Shown one piece after another: positions 21,381 to 32,452 of a stretch of DNA of 64,000 bases (position 1 is its first letter; each line of letters begins with the position of its first letter). Source of the DNA: Zingiber officinale (Eukaryota > Streptophyta > Magnoliopsida > Zingiberales > Zingiberaceae); assembly GCF_018446385.1 (NCBI RefSeq), contig NC_055986.1, positions 102,581,344 to 102,645,343 of the forward strand. Direction: 5' to 3'. The notes beneath the pieces were generated by a model that ran no database searches, was not told the DNA's origin, and was given only the letters and a program-made list of their open reading frames with translations. Made by a program: the position numbers and the translations under genes.

Positions 21381-22637
21381 ATGGCTCCTCGGTAAAAAAT
21401 TCTTCCCCTCTCTAAAATTTTATTTTTTGTCTTCTCAATGTTTTAGAATATTCTTTTATTTATATACAGTAGGAAACGAACAAATACTGGTGCTGGACCC
21501 TCCAATGCTAGTACAGACCCTAGGTTTCCCACAGACGAACTTAGGATTAAATTTGAGTCCACCATTTATAAGGCCATTAGGACTACCTGCATAGATAGAT
21601 CGTTCTTTCTAAGGTCATGTCCCTCTGCTTTAGAGGTTATAGGCCACTATAATTTAAGGAACCTTGTCGAATGTACCAGTCCAATAAACATAAGTCTGTG
21701 TGCCGAATTTTGCAATAACCTAGTAAAAGTAGACGATCTCACCTATACCACTAGGGCAGCAGGCACTGATATCGTATTTTCCCCTACGACTATCCGAGAG
21801 TTTTTAGAGTTGCGTCCATCTACTTGCTTTTTCTTGTGCTATCCTCCGAGGGATCTACCGTTCGAAGATCCCTACTCACATATTACTCTCGATACGATTT
21901 ATTCGTATTTTTTCTGGGGAGAGAGAGATCCCACGGTGACACAGTTTAGGTCAGTAGAACTTCGAGTCCAGGACTACGCTCTTTATAGGGTTGTAGTCCT
22001 TTGCATTTTCCCACTGACTACTCGAGACATCGCTGTGATGCGCCCATTCCATTCGTTCTTACTTTATGCCCTGATTCATAGGTTAGAGATTGACATCAGC
22101 CTACATATCTTCTCCACCATTATCTACTCAGCTGGATTCGTGACTGACAGTCGAGTCCATATGCCATTTGGTCACATTCTGACAGCCTATATGTCCTCGT
22201 TGCACATTGATGTCACTAGAGGAGACGTTGCCCATATGACCGAGTTCGATGTTATAGCCTCTCGGAACTTTTCCCTAGCCGGCATCCAGATAGATAGAGA
22301 TGACGGGACTATGTCTTGGCGGAGGGGGGCACAGCACCAGCCCGATCCAGACGCACAGGTGGACGAGTTCATGCTCGCACTATTTCCAGAGGAAGCCGCA
22401 CCGGCTCCACCACCACCCCCAGCTCGAGCACCACGACACGCTTCCCGCACTCTAGCCGACCGTATGACCGGACTAGAGAGAGCTATGGTGAGTCTCCAGC
22501 AGGAGAACTTTGATTTTCATCGGGACATACGGCGAGAGGTTACCGAGTTACGAGCTGCCGGGGACACCCGACACACTGAGCTGATGGCACTTCTTCGATC
22601 CTTGGGATCTGGACCACCCCCTTCATCATCTCAGTAG
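21381..22637 (+). CDS. ORF2 of element A, plant-transposon-protein-like (intact)
   Basis: Two exons, 21381-21391 (ATGGCTCCTCG) and 21470-22637, joined over an intron GTAAAAA...TATATACAG, give an open frame of 392 residues. Exon 1 codes MAP and part of an Arg codon; exon 2 continues RKRTNTGAGPSNAS. The central 250 residues (FFLRSCPSALEVIGHYN, FCNNLVKVDDLTY, RVHMPFGHILTAYM) resemble the putative plant transposon protein domain found in many plant retroelement extra genes. The rest is a proline-rich linker and a C-terminal coiled coil (DRMTGLERAMVSLQQENF). No catalytic motif is seen. The A2 copy is also intact with identical exon lengths; the A3 copy has stops. The function is unknown. It is not a recognisable envelope. 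Confidence 0.8.
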
Positions 22638-23858
22638 CTTTAGTGATGACCTACTTCTGTAGCTACACTACTTGTAAAATATTTTGGATTTATCTAGTGG
22701 CATTTCAAACTTACATTGAATATGTTCTATCTTAATAGGCTAGGATCTTTCAAAAATACTTTCAAAAATGATTTTACCAACTTATAGGTTAAACTTGTTT
22801 GTTTTCAAACTTTCCATTTTTAGACTTTCAAAAACAGTTTTGGCCTTAGACTAGTTTTACATCCTTAGAAAGCATAGGACTAGTTTTTGAGCATCTCACC
22901 AACACCTTAGGTTTACCTTGCTTGTGTTTGATAAACATAGAAAGGGGTGAGATGCATAGGCCAACTGTCTAGACTTAAGATGCTTATTTCAGTGCATCAG
23001 CATAAGTCTGGACGTTAAATACAATTCAGATATTAATCAGATTAAAATTCATCAGTCAAGTCAAACACTGACTGGTTATAATTAACTTAATCTGACTAAC
23101 CAAGTGAAAGCTACTATCTTCTGATAGTTAGTTAGTACCTAATTGGTTAGACAGCTGGTTAGAGTTAAGTATCAAGTTCAGGGGGAGAATTAACTCAAAT
23201 TTTGTGTGTTTGAAAAATGCTTTTTAAAACCTAACCTATGTTTGAACATTGATTTACAAAAAGTTAAATTTAACTAAGTATTTGAAAAATGTGAAAGTTT
23301 AAATTTTCAAACCTGATTTGAAAAGTTAATTATTTCCAAATTTAGCTTTATCAAATTAGCCTTAAAAATTAATTTTTGACAAAAAATTTTTTTGGTTTGA
23401 AAAATCAAAATTGGAAAATTTACCTTTTTGAAAAGTAGATGTCACTTAAACATAAAAAGTAAATTTGAAAACCCTATTTTGAAAATTTCCACACGCTTGA
23501 GAGTTAAACTTGATTAACTTTAAATTTATACTTTTCAAAACTCAACTTGTCTCCCCCAAGTCAACTTGACTATTTTTTTAACTTGGTGTTAAAAATTGCA
23601 CGTTTATCTTTCAAATTTTGAACCAAACTTAGATATCTTTCAAAATTTGATTACCTGTTACAGTAACTTGTCACTATGATTATTTACCTTTGTTCATTTT
23701 TTTGATGAATGCCAAAGGGGGAGGAGGGTTAGGTGGTTAAGTTAGCTAAACCAATTTGAAAACACAAACTAACTTTAAAACCACACAAATGCATGTTGTT
23801 TCTTGCATATGCTTTCACTAACTTAACCAGGTTGTCATTCCATCAAAAAGGGGGAGAT
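22638..23858 (+). other. 3' non-coding region of element A with repeated polypurine tracts
   Basis: No gene. AGGGGGAG-type tracts lie near 23178 and 23716, with the true tract AAAAAGGGGGAGAT directly before the LTR (23846-23858). A further one follows gag near 19510. Multiple polypurine-like tracts upstream of the 3' LTR are a known Sirevirus trait. The text around 22920-23060 recurs in A2 and A3. Confidence 0.75.
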
Positions 23859-24975
23859 TGTTGGTGCGGCTAGCACTAACGATTTAACCCAGGTTTTGAT
23901 GAATGACAAATAGGTTAAGTTAGTCTTGTTGTTGTCTGACACTTTGATCGAGTGTGCAGGAGAAGTCCAGACAGGTCGACGGGCTGACCGGATGTCTGGC
24001 AAGAAGTCCAGCTAGGTCGACGGGCTGGCCGGATAGCTGGCAAGAAGTCCAAGCGGGTCGACGGGCTGACCGGACGCTTGGCGAGAAGTCCAGCTAGGTC
24101 GACGGGCTGACCGGACGCTTGGCGAGAAGTCCAGCTAGGTCGACGGGCTGACCGGATAGCTTGGCGAGAAGTCCAAGACGGTCGACGGGCTGACCGGACG
24201 TCTGGCAGGTAAGTGAGGTAAGTCACTGGAGGGGAGTGACTGTGAGGACGCGTTCCCGGGAAGGGGACATTAGGCGTCGATCCGGCTTAGATCCATTTCG
24301 GATGTCTAAGTCGAGATCGTGACTAGATTCCGGTCTCGGAAAGACGGAATCTAAGTCATACTCTCTTTATCCATCTGTTGAACTTTAACTGTACTAACAA
24401 TTTGTTTTACAGGATGTATATTTGCCTCGGACTAACCTTGTTTTGCAGGAAAAAGGAGTCTTTCTGGATCAAGGTGGTCCGGGCGCCCGGAGGGGATCCG
24501 GGCGCCCGGAAGGCGAATTTTATCCAGCCAAGTCGTCGCCACGTGGAGCATCTTGGTTTGAGCAGTTACGTCACACTCCAGGCGCCCGGAACAACATATA
24601 AAAGAAGCCCCAGACAGGAGCTTCATAATCAATTTTCACTGAGAACTCTTCTACTGCTGGTCTTGCTGCTCGACGTTCAAGTGCGACGTCAACAACGCTC
24701 CGACAAAAGTGCTCCTCCGGTGTTCATTTAATTTTTCTTTGTCAGTATTGCTTTATTATTACTAGCATTTCCTGTACTTATTCTGTAATCATATTTCGAC
24801 TTGTTAGTGATTGCCCAACGAAAGTGGTCAAGGACCACGGGCCTTCGAGTAGGAGTCGTCACAGGCTCCGAACGAAGTAAAAACATCTGTGTCTATTTTA
24901 TTTTTTCGCTGCATTTATACTCGTCTTTTTCGAATCGATATTCACCCCCCCTCTATCGAATCTAACGGTCCTACA
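23859..24975 (+). repeat. 3' LTR of element A
   Basis: Starts TGTTGGTGCGGC at 23859 and ends ACGGTCCTACA at 24975. Hairpin array at 23967-24206, TATA near 24596. The units differ in order from the 5' LTR array. Confidence 0.93.
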
Positions 24976-25478
24976 GAAAGGTATAACTAGTTGTCTTATT
25001 CCACATCATACTAGTTTTCTTTGTATGGATTTTGAAATACCAAACACAAGAGGCTAAGGATTCTAGGTTTCTAATTTATGATTCGATTTTGTGTTTCTTT
25101 TATTTTTTCGATCTTGTGATTCGATTGTTCTTAGTGGTTAAACCTAGGGTTACTATAAGGAGATTAAATATTGAATTTCGTTGAAAGGCTTTGTCTAGGA
25201 AGTGGTGGATGCTCCCATAACCAAGAAAGCGTAGTGTCTCGTCATGTTTAACCTAGAAGCCGATCTCTGAAATAAATATTTAATCAAATTTGTAACATGG
25301 GTGGATTTGGATTAATAATGTAAAACATCATTTGCGATCCAAGTCTAAACCTCTTAGAACAGATAAGTTGAATTTAGAATCAATAATGTTAAGTTCTGTT
25401 TACGATTCCAAATTTAATTTCTAAAGAACACAATAGGTTGTTAGGAAAGGTTCGGGACTTGTACAAAATTTTTATACA

Positions 25479-27460
25479 GGAGAACTAGTACGATATTCCG
25501 AGTAGCAACCAACAGATCTGGCTTCGGTCTTGACCATCTCGACATAGCAACGCCGAGCGGCCAATTGGTCACCTCTGGCTTCTCCAACCCGGTCGTCTAT
25601 CGAGAATTTGATCTTCTGGCAATAGGTTGAAACTACCCCCCAAAACTCATTTAGGGTCGGTCGACCCAAGATGACGTTGTAGGCTAAGGGGGCGTCTACC
25701 ACAATGAAGTTTGTGGTTCTAGTTCTCCTGAGCGGCTTCTCTCCGAGAGATATGACCAACTTGGTTTAGTCGATCGGCAAAACTTCGTTGCCCGTGAATC
25801 CATACAGGGGGTCGTCATTGATAGTAGATCGCCTTGGTCTATTTGGAGCTGATTAGAAGCTTTCTTGAAGATTATATTCACCGAGCTCCCTGTGTCAACA
25901 AAAATTCAGTGGATAGTATAGTTAGCAATTACTGCTCGGATGATAAGGGCGTCATTGTGAGGGACTTCCACTCCCTCGAGGTCCCGGGGTCCGAAGCTGA
26001 TTTCGGGCCCGCTCGCCTTCTCTTGACAACAGTCCACGACATGAATTTCTAAGCGCCGAGCGTATGACTTCCGGGCTCAGTTAGAGTCACCGCTGGTTGG
26101 TCCACCAGCGATGATGCTTATTTCTCCCTGAGCGGTATTGCTTATATTTTCTTCCTCCCGAGCTGATGGCATGTTCTGTTCGCTAGAGGCTACGGGATGA
26201 TCGACACTTCCCCTCTGTTGATGACGATGTCGTTGTTCGGGTGATCTTCTCATCCCCTCCCGTTGTCCGGTAGATTGGTGCTAATGCCGCCGATCGGGAG
26301 AAGGAGATCGGTGACGATAGACCCTTGGGGCCGGCCTAGCGATCAGCGTCAGGCAGCAATAGTCTCGCGTGTTGTGTGATGTCGATTGATGGAAGGAGCA
26401 AAACATAGGCGTCCATACCTTGCCTTTTGATGCCTTTAGCCGATCAGAAGTCGCATGCTGTACGACATGCACCCTCGTCTCCTGGTGGAGTCGACCTTCA
26501 GTTCTTGGTCCTTTCGGCAGTTGGTGACTGCTCGGTGGGCGTCGTTCGGTTGGCACCGAAGGTTCGGCTAGTGCCTCCTTCATTTTCGCCGCTTGGGCTT
26601 CTTCCACATTTATGTATTCGCTGGCCTTCTTGAGCTTGTGGTCGTAGTCGCGGGGCGGCTTCCTGAAGAGCGACCAGAAGAAGTCTTCCTCGACGAGCCC
26701 CTAGGTAAAGGCATTCATCATAGTCTCAGATGTGACCGAGTGGATATCCATAGCTACTTGGTTGAAGCGTTGGATGTATGCTCCGAGGGTTTCTCTCGAC
26801 CCTTGCTTTAAAGAGAACAGGCTGACGCTTGTCTTCTGGTAGCGTCTGCTGCTTACAAAATAGTGGAGGAAGGCCATTCAGAAATCCTTGAAGCTTTGTA
26901 TTGATCCGTCCGGCAGTCTCTTGAACCATCGTTGGGCCGGCCGGAGAGCGTGGTAAGGAAGACCCGACACTTCACCCCATCTGTGTATTGGTGAAGTATG
27001 GTCGCGTTGTCAAACTTACCCAAGTGGTCATCTGGATCGGTCGACCCGTTGTATTCTCCGATAGCCAGTGGGGCATAGTGTCTTGGCAGTGGGTCCTGTA
27101 GTATCGTCTCGGAGAACTGGCGGTTAATCAGCTCAAGTGACGCATCTCCTCGGGGCGCCTTTCCTTTTCGCGCATCCCGAATGAGCGCTTTGTCCGAAGA
27201 AGATCCTCGCTCTTGATTCGCCTACGTGATTTCCGAGGGCATCTGGAACAAAGCTCGATGGAAAGGTATCGGGGCGGGCGGTGCCTCTACATGAGTGCCG
27301 GTCGACCCTCTATTTTGTCCCCAAATAGAGAACTGTTCCGATCGGTCTTCGTGCGCCGCTGCGCCATTTGATTGGCTAGCGCCTTTTGCTGTTGCCGCTC
27401 GACTATCTTCTGAGCTCTAGCTTGCACGAGCATGTTGAGTTCCTCTTGAGTGAGCGTCAT
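25479..27460 (-). pseudogene. gag: Gypsy gag and protease (broken)
   Basis: This is the 5' part of the gypsy element on the minus strand. A plausible start is ATG at 27460 (MTLTQEELNMLVQARAQ). Gag then runs through several frames with stops (EYINVEEAQAAKM near 26600; CSFHQSTSHNTRDYC near 26400). The aspartic protease active site reads FVDTGSSVNIIF near 25890, and the protease end is YNVILGRPTLN near 25670. The frame is cut at 25478 by the solo LTR; its continuation is at 14451. Confidence 0.78.
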
Positions 27461-27507
27461 GGTGTGAAGTCATCCAGCTTCTTCCATTTTCTCAGTTCAG
27501 ATGCAGG

Positions 27508-27533
27508 TGTGTTCCCATAGACGATGCCAATTT
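27508..27533 (-). other. Primer binding site region of the gypsy element
   Basis: Minus strand, directly after the 5' LTR: TTGGCATCGTCTATGGGAAC. It resembles the Tat-type PBS TTGGCGCCGTCTGTGGGAA with mutations. Confidence 0.55.
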
Positions 27534-28391
27534 TGATCCTGTCCGAGAGTCGAGGCGATGGATGCTAAGGACGTGGCGCTCTTGTTGACCGCTAATGGAC
27601 TCCTGGTTAGCGAAACCTGCAACCACAGCGACGTTAGTGATGAGCCAGGGAGGGGTTCCTCGACGATGGCCCTCCGACGCTCAAGTCAATCACCGGTGTA
27701 GAAGAAACGAGAGAACGAAGCAGCAGAGTCATAGTAGCTACAGTAGAAATTATGCATACCTCCGTCGAACCTTGGAGCCCTTTATATAGGACTCCGGGGA
27801 AGTGCATGCACGCTCCTCGAGGTGGGTAAGCTTCTCCTGAAAAGACATGTCAAGAAAGCGTCCCTGACACCATACCTCAATGACCCGGGCATATCCCTGA
27901 TATGACAGTGAAAGCTTCCGCCGTACAGTCCTCTGCCTGTCCATGCCGCCAACCATGCCGTCTGTCAGTGGCGCGAGCCCCCACGAGGATATCATCTGAT
28001 TCTCCTTTTGTGTGTTGTAGGCCGAGTGGGATAGCTGCTCGACCAACCCTTGGCCGTTTGGCGGGTCTAGCCCTTTAGCCGAGCGGGGTGGCCACTCGGC
28101 CAACAGTCCACTATCCGAGTTGTATTTGCGAGTGACTGTCGCTCTAAGGTTTAATGCAAATCTAAGCGGGCTAGCTGCTCGGCACACATCTTGTTCTGAG
28201 CGTCGGAAGCTCGGTATGCGATCGAGCTGTGGTACTTATCGGGTTGATAACGGCTCGGCTATCCTTCGAACCGGTCGGGCGAGTGGGTCTTCCGATCGAT
28301 CAGTGAGACAGGGACGTTGACCGCCTAGACTTTGACATCCACCGTGGCAACGACTTTCTATGGAGCGGAGTTTGACCTTGCCACTGGATCA
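27534..28391 (-). repeat. 5' LTR of the gypsy element
   Basis: 858-bp match to 6645-7513 with scattered differences, so the insertion is not recent. The TATA box TATATAAA (minus) is at about 27781-27788. Confidence 0.88.
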
Positions 28392-28850
28392 TATGTAATT
28401 AAGAGAACTAGACGAACATATAGAACCTAGTTCATATCATTTCGAGCTCTCTAGGTCTGTCGGTCTATTTTGACCAATTTCGGTCAAAACTAATTGATAG
28501 ACCTAGAAAGCTTAGAATGATAAGGAATCAACTTCTATATGTTTGTCTAGTTCTCTTAATTATATTCATACCCTCAAATGCCAATTTGACCCATTATATT
28601 GAGAGTAGTGAATTTTTAACACGAATCAGAATTTTTTATCATATTCGTGTTTAAAAAATAACTGCTATCAATATAATGTCAAATTGATGTTTGAGTGTAT
28701 GAATATAATTAAGAGAACTAGATGAACATATAAGATCTAGTTCCATTTATTCCGAATTCTCTAGGTCCATCAGTCGATTTCAACACTCAAATATCAATTT
28801 AATTCACTATATTAATAGCAATGATTTTTTTTAATATAAATAAGATTTTA
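28392..28850. repeat. Foldback repeat array, right part
   Basis: It resumes the repeat seen at 5420-6644: GTAATTAAGAGAACTAGACG, then the reverse-complement half TTTGTCTAGTTCTCTTAATT, and a further partial unit from about 28690. With the gypsy element removed the two parts join inside one unit. Confidence 0.8.
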
Positions 28851-29637
28851 GGATTTAGTTTTAGGGTCACATAATCATTGTCAATCGATTTATAGATTAC
28901 ACTGTAGCAAACAATGGATAAATCTATCATTTAGATATGGAGTTCGTGATTTGATAATTTTAAAATTTAGGTACATTATTTGGATATTCCGAAACTTCCT
29001 CTACGTGGTTCGTAATTTCTTTTTCTTAAAAAAAACACTTGCTAATGTTATTCACTTATGATTTTATTTAATCTCATTAAATGACACTTAGCATATCATT
29101 CTTGTCTAAATTAAAAATGCACAGGTGAATAAAACACACACATGTTATTAGCTATTTACACTGAGCTTCAAAAGCTTAGCTATTTACTGACATCTTCCAC
29201 CTACTCCAAAAAGTATCAAAAATCTTAGGTAGATCCCTCTTTTTCCTTGGCATAGTTGTCCAACAGTTCAAGTGTTTAGATTGGCTTTCAAACCAATCTA
29301 TATATGTTTAAGTGTTCTTGTCTAATTGTACATTTTGTAGAAAATATTCCAACCACAATACTAACTTGAAATTTGTCTTTACCAATTTATGATAAATGCT
29401 TCTAGAAAAATGAGCGATAATGTCACATACACAAAGGGTCGTTCAGTGTATGAAGCTAACCTGTGATCTCTAAGTCATGCGGTATTAACTTTACCGTTGT
29501 GTCAAAGTTTTTCTTCGTAATGCTGCACACGCAACTATAAAAACAAGATAAAATGAGCAACAAAGCTTGTTGAAATATAAGTTGTGTATACAATTACACA
29601 TCAATGGGCATATCATTGTGATGAATGCCCATTATAT
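28850..29637. other. Intergenic stretch 3' of the sulfate transporter
   Basis: AT-rich, no gene seen. Text at 28940-29010 (TTGATAATTTTAAAATTTAG, ACGTGGTTCG) resembles 60083-60150, so a dispersed repeat is present. The part nearest 29637 should hold the 3' UTR of the transporter gene; no clear poly(A) signal was identified. Confidence 0.4.
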
Positions 29638-32452
29638 TCAAGAGAAGTGACTCAATGCGATCGCTTCCTTAATCGAAAGAAATACGCGTTCTTCGCCACC
29701 AATTATTTCGATGTAGCGAGACGATATCAATTTCTCTACAACTCCTGGTCTAGGATTCACCAAAGAAATCTGTATATTTAAACAAGTAGCAATAATTGGT
29801 GATATAAACCTTCATTGATCTTCAACTGTTATCACTTTCTTCAGTGTCTGTTCCACAATGATCATTTCTACCTTGTACTCGAATGAAAAACATAAATTAC
29901 CTTGATCTCTTTCTTTTGCAAATTTCTGTGAACATCAAATAACATTCCAATGCCGGTGTTGTCAATGGCAGTCACACCTATTTGATCAAAAACCAAACAA
30001 GTTTCTTAGATATATTCTTAATTACCACTAATCTCTTTAACATCATAAGCCATAAGTCATCTAACAAGAAAGAAAATATGCCTCAAATTATCACCTCCCA
30101 TGTCAAGAATAACATGCTTCAAATGTTCATCCTTATTAGCAATGTTCTCTTCCTCTTCGACCCATCTTAGAATCCTAAAACACAATGCAAAACTAAACTT
30201 TGTATGTAAAACAACAAAGTAAATTATATGGTAGAAATGTTTATTCTGACCGTTCTTTGAGATATCCAGCGGCAGCAAAGTAAATAGGAGAACCCAACTC
30301 TATGATCAAAGTTTCTGAGAGAAGTTTCGAGTTCGGATATAGCATTACATCGCGATACAATTCGGTTCCTGCTATATTCCCTAGCTTGCAACTAGTTGGC
30401 CTAGCCACATACAATAGTGCACGCAGAATCGACAACATGACCTATATAAGTATGTGTCAATAGAAATACTTGATCAAACTAGACAACTCTGTTTAGTGTA
30501 CTTACAGAAACTAGTAGTCCAATAGTCATGCTGAAGAATACAACTCCAAGGAAAGCAGACATGCAAATGCAAAAATCATACTTATCCACCTTGAAGAGGC
30601 GGTAAGCCTCTTCGTAGTCGATGAGACCGATCATTGCAATAGTAATTATGGCAGATAGAGCTACTAGAGGCGTATATTCGAAAACAGGTGCCAAGAACAG
30701 CAACACCAGCATCATACAAATAGCCATAATCACATTAGACATTTGAGTCTTACATCCTGCATGATAGTTAACTGCTGACCTTGAAAATGGACCTGTTTTT
30801 GCCATGTATCAGTAGCTGATAAACCAAGGTTTTTTAAGGATATCGCAGCGTTTAATTACCGGTAGTTAAGTAGCATGAGAAAAAGGAGCCAAGAATGTTC
30901 ATCAACCCAAAAGCTATCATCTCTTTGTTCCCGTCAGTTTGCTCATTTTTCAGAATTCCCAAGCTCCTACCAACTGCAATTCCTTCCTAGATTAAACAGT
31001 GGTATGTTATTGTACAGAGGAAAGGATAAAGTGAACAAATGTTAAAGTGAAAGAGACTGAAATTAATCTACCGAAAGTGCTAGGAAAGCTGCCATTAGAG
31101 AGGCGTTCAAGACAGTGCTAAGGTATTTAGATTGGAAATTTAAATCAGATATACTGATTGGATTGAGTCCTTTCTTCAGAGGACCAACCTGAGAAGATAA
31201 AACATTGTCAAGGGAATATGTGTGTATCTAGTTACAGAAATATTGTCAGCATTACTTACTATATGAATTCCATGATCCTCTGCATGCACAAGATATGCGA
31301 AAACACATCCAACTACGACCACAATCAGTGGAGCAATCACTGGCAACCAAAATAGTCTAGGGATTTTGTTTCTCTGCAATTTATTTTGTAACCATTAGTA
31401 TCAAAGTATCAAGATGAGGAAACACTGTAACATAAGATAATGCTAATCCACACTCACTATATGCTTAGTTAGGAGCAAAAATCCAAAGAAGAAAACTCCA
31501 AGCACCACACTCTGCCATCTCCACTGTATCACCAAGTAGCAAACTTAAGTCGAAGATGGTGAAGAAGTTCTTTTGTTTTGTCTTCAGAAATTGGATGAAC
31601 AGAGAAGTTAACCTGGTTTGTTTGGGTGAAAAGCGACTGCGAAGTTGAAACCACATCAGTCCTGTGAGTGGAATGCAGCAGTCCAAGGAAGCCCTTCAAC
31701 TGCTGGAGAATCACAATGCAGGCTGTGCCAGCCATGAAGCCAGTAATGGTCGATCTCGACAAGAAATCCACCAATATCCCTAATCTAAATCCATGCAATA
31801 TTAAAAGGCAATAATCGGAATGGGTGAAGCTGATGATTAGATCAACCTGAGAATCCCTAACGCTGCTTCGATGACTCCAGTGCAGAAAGCGGCCGTGAAG
31901 AAGAGGTTGGAATACAACTGCGGGTCTTCGGTGGCCGAGGCTACACTTCCGATGATCGAGGCCAGGAACAACGAGGCTCCTGCCACCGTCCCCACCGCCA
32001 AACTGGTGGAGCTACCGAACAGCGCATAGACCAATGGCGGAACGAAACTCGAATCTGCCACAATATATAATGAAACCAATGAGTTGAACTGATCGAAATC
32101 GTTCGTTTCTGGCTGATGCTGCGTTCTTACAGAGGCCAATGACGGGCGGGAGGTTGGCGAGGCGGGCGTAGCTGATGCCTTGAGGTATGGCGAGGCTGGC
32201 TATGGTGACGCCGGCGAGAAGGTCGTACTTGAACTTGGCAAAACTGTAACTGGGCGCCCACTCAAGTATCGGCACGAAGTACCTGAGCAATCCCACTGTA
32301 ACGGCGCCAGCCGGCTGCCCCTTAAGGTGCCGGAACGGGTCGTCCGGAAGCAGAGTCTCCTTGAGGTCGGATCGGAAGGAGGAGAGGAACGTCTGACCGC
32401 TACCTGAAAAATTCACAGCATTGCGCTGCACGGCTCCTTCAAACGCTTCCAT
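29638..32452 (-). CDS. SULTR3: SULTR3-type sulfate transporter, 12 exons, intact
   Basis: Membrane proton/sulfate symporter of the SLC26/SulP family. Exons (minus): 32452-32131, 32054-31847, 31784-31613, 31523-31458, 31373-31260, 31188-31072, 30986-30860, 30792-30506, 30441-30251, 30174-30095, 29977-29901, 29769-29638. All introns are GT-AG and all phases fit, giving 630 residues and TGA, close to the family's usual ~650. The sulfate transporter signature (PPVIGLYSSFVPPLVYALFG) lies near residues 101-120. About 10-12 membrane segments follow (QLKGFLGL, GPFSRSAVNY, APVFEYTPLVALSAI). A C-terminal STAS domain covers about residues 490-625 (VTAIDNTGI, where many relatives have DTSG). LLYVARP..CKLG and the overall pattern are closest to SULTR3;5 as I remember it; the subgroup is an inference. 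Some group 3 members act in root-to-shoot sulfate or in phosphate or plastid transport. Confidence 0.93.

Larger units (their letters stand above)
16477..24975 (+). mobile_element. Element A: gag-only Sirevirus-like retrotransposon with ORF2
   Basis: An 8,499-bp element with LTRs at 16477-17602 and 23859-24975 and a perfect target duplication GAAAG (16472-16476, 24976-24980). Order: LTR, initiator-Met PBS, gag (17841-19492), conserved non-coding block, 33-bp AT satellite, GC-palindrome block with TATA, spliced ORF2 (21381-22637), several polypurine-like tracts, LTR. There is no protease, integrase, reverse transcriptase or RNase H anywhere in it, so it is non-autonomous and must borrow enzymes. 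Its style (TGTTGG ends, repeated AGGGGGAG tracts, gag with CX2CX4HX4C) points to Sireviruses of Ty1/copia. A2, A3 and A4 are relatives. Confidence 0.9.
14452..25478 (+). mobile_element. Copia-type solo LTR, interrupted by element A
   Basis: TGTTGGAATGTATACT... at 14452 and ...TTTTTATACA at 25478 bracket about 2.5 kb of non-coding sequence (14452-16476 plus 24981-25478) after removing element A. The opening text (hairpin TGTGTCGTGACACACAC near 14585, GTTATCAGTTCCTTATAAAT) resembles plant copia LTRs. No second LTR, PBS or coding region is present, hence solo LTR. The flanks GATCT and GGAGA do not match, so the target duplication is not visible. It splits the gypsy pol exactly between protease and reverse transcriptase. 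Orientation is taken from the TG start. Confidence 0.55.
6645..28391 (-). mobile_element. Tat-type Ty3/gypsy retrotransposon with nested insertions
   Basis: Both LTRs begin TGATCC and end GGATCA (6645-7513 and 27534-28391). The flanks GATGT and TATGT fit a 5-bp target duplication with one change, inside a foldback repeat unit. Minus-strand order is 5' LTR, PBS, gag-protease (27460-25479), reverse transcriptase, RNase H, second RNase H-like part, integrase (14451-11202), a repeat, an antisense gene on the plus strand (8243-10507), polypurine tract, 3' LTR. The extra RNase H and the antisense gene between integrase and 3' LTR are marks of the Tat lineage. The region 14452-25478 is a later insertion. 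The coding parts carry many stops, so the element is dead. Confidence 0.88.

Noticed and set aside
21381-22637. ORF2 as a Sirevirus envelope-like protein
   Set aside because: No signal peptide or transmembrane segment is apparent; the core looks like plant-transposon-protein domains with a coiled coil.
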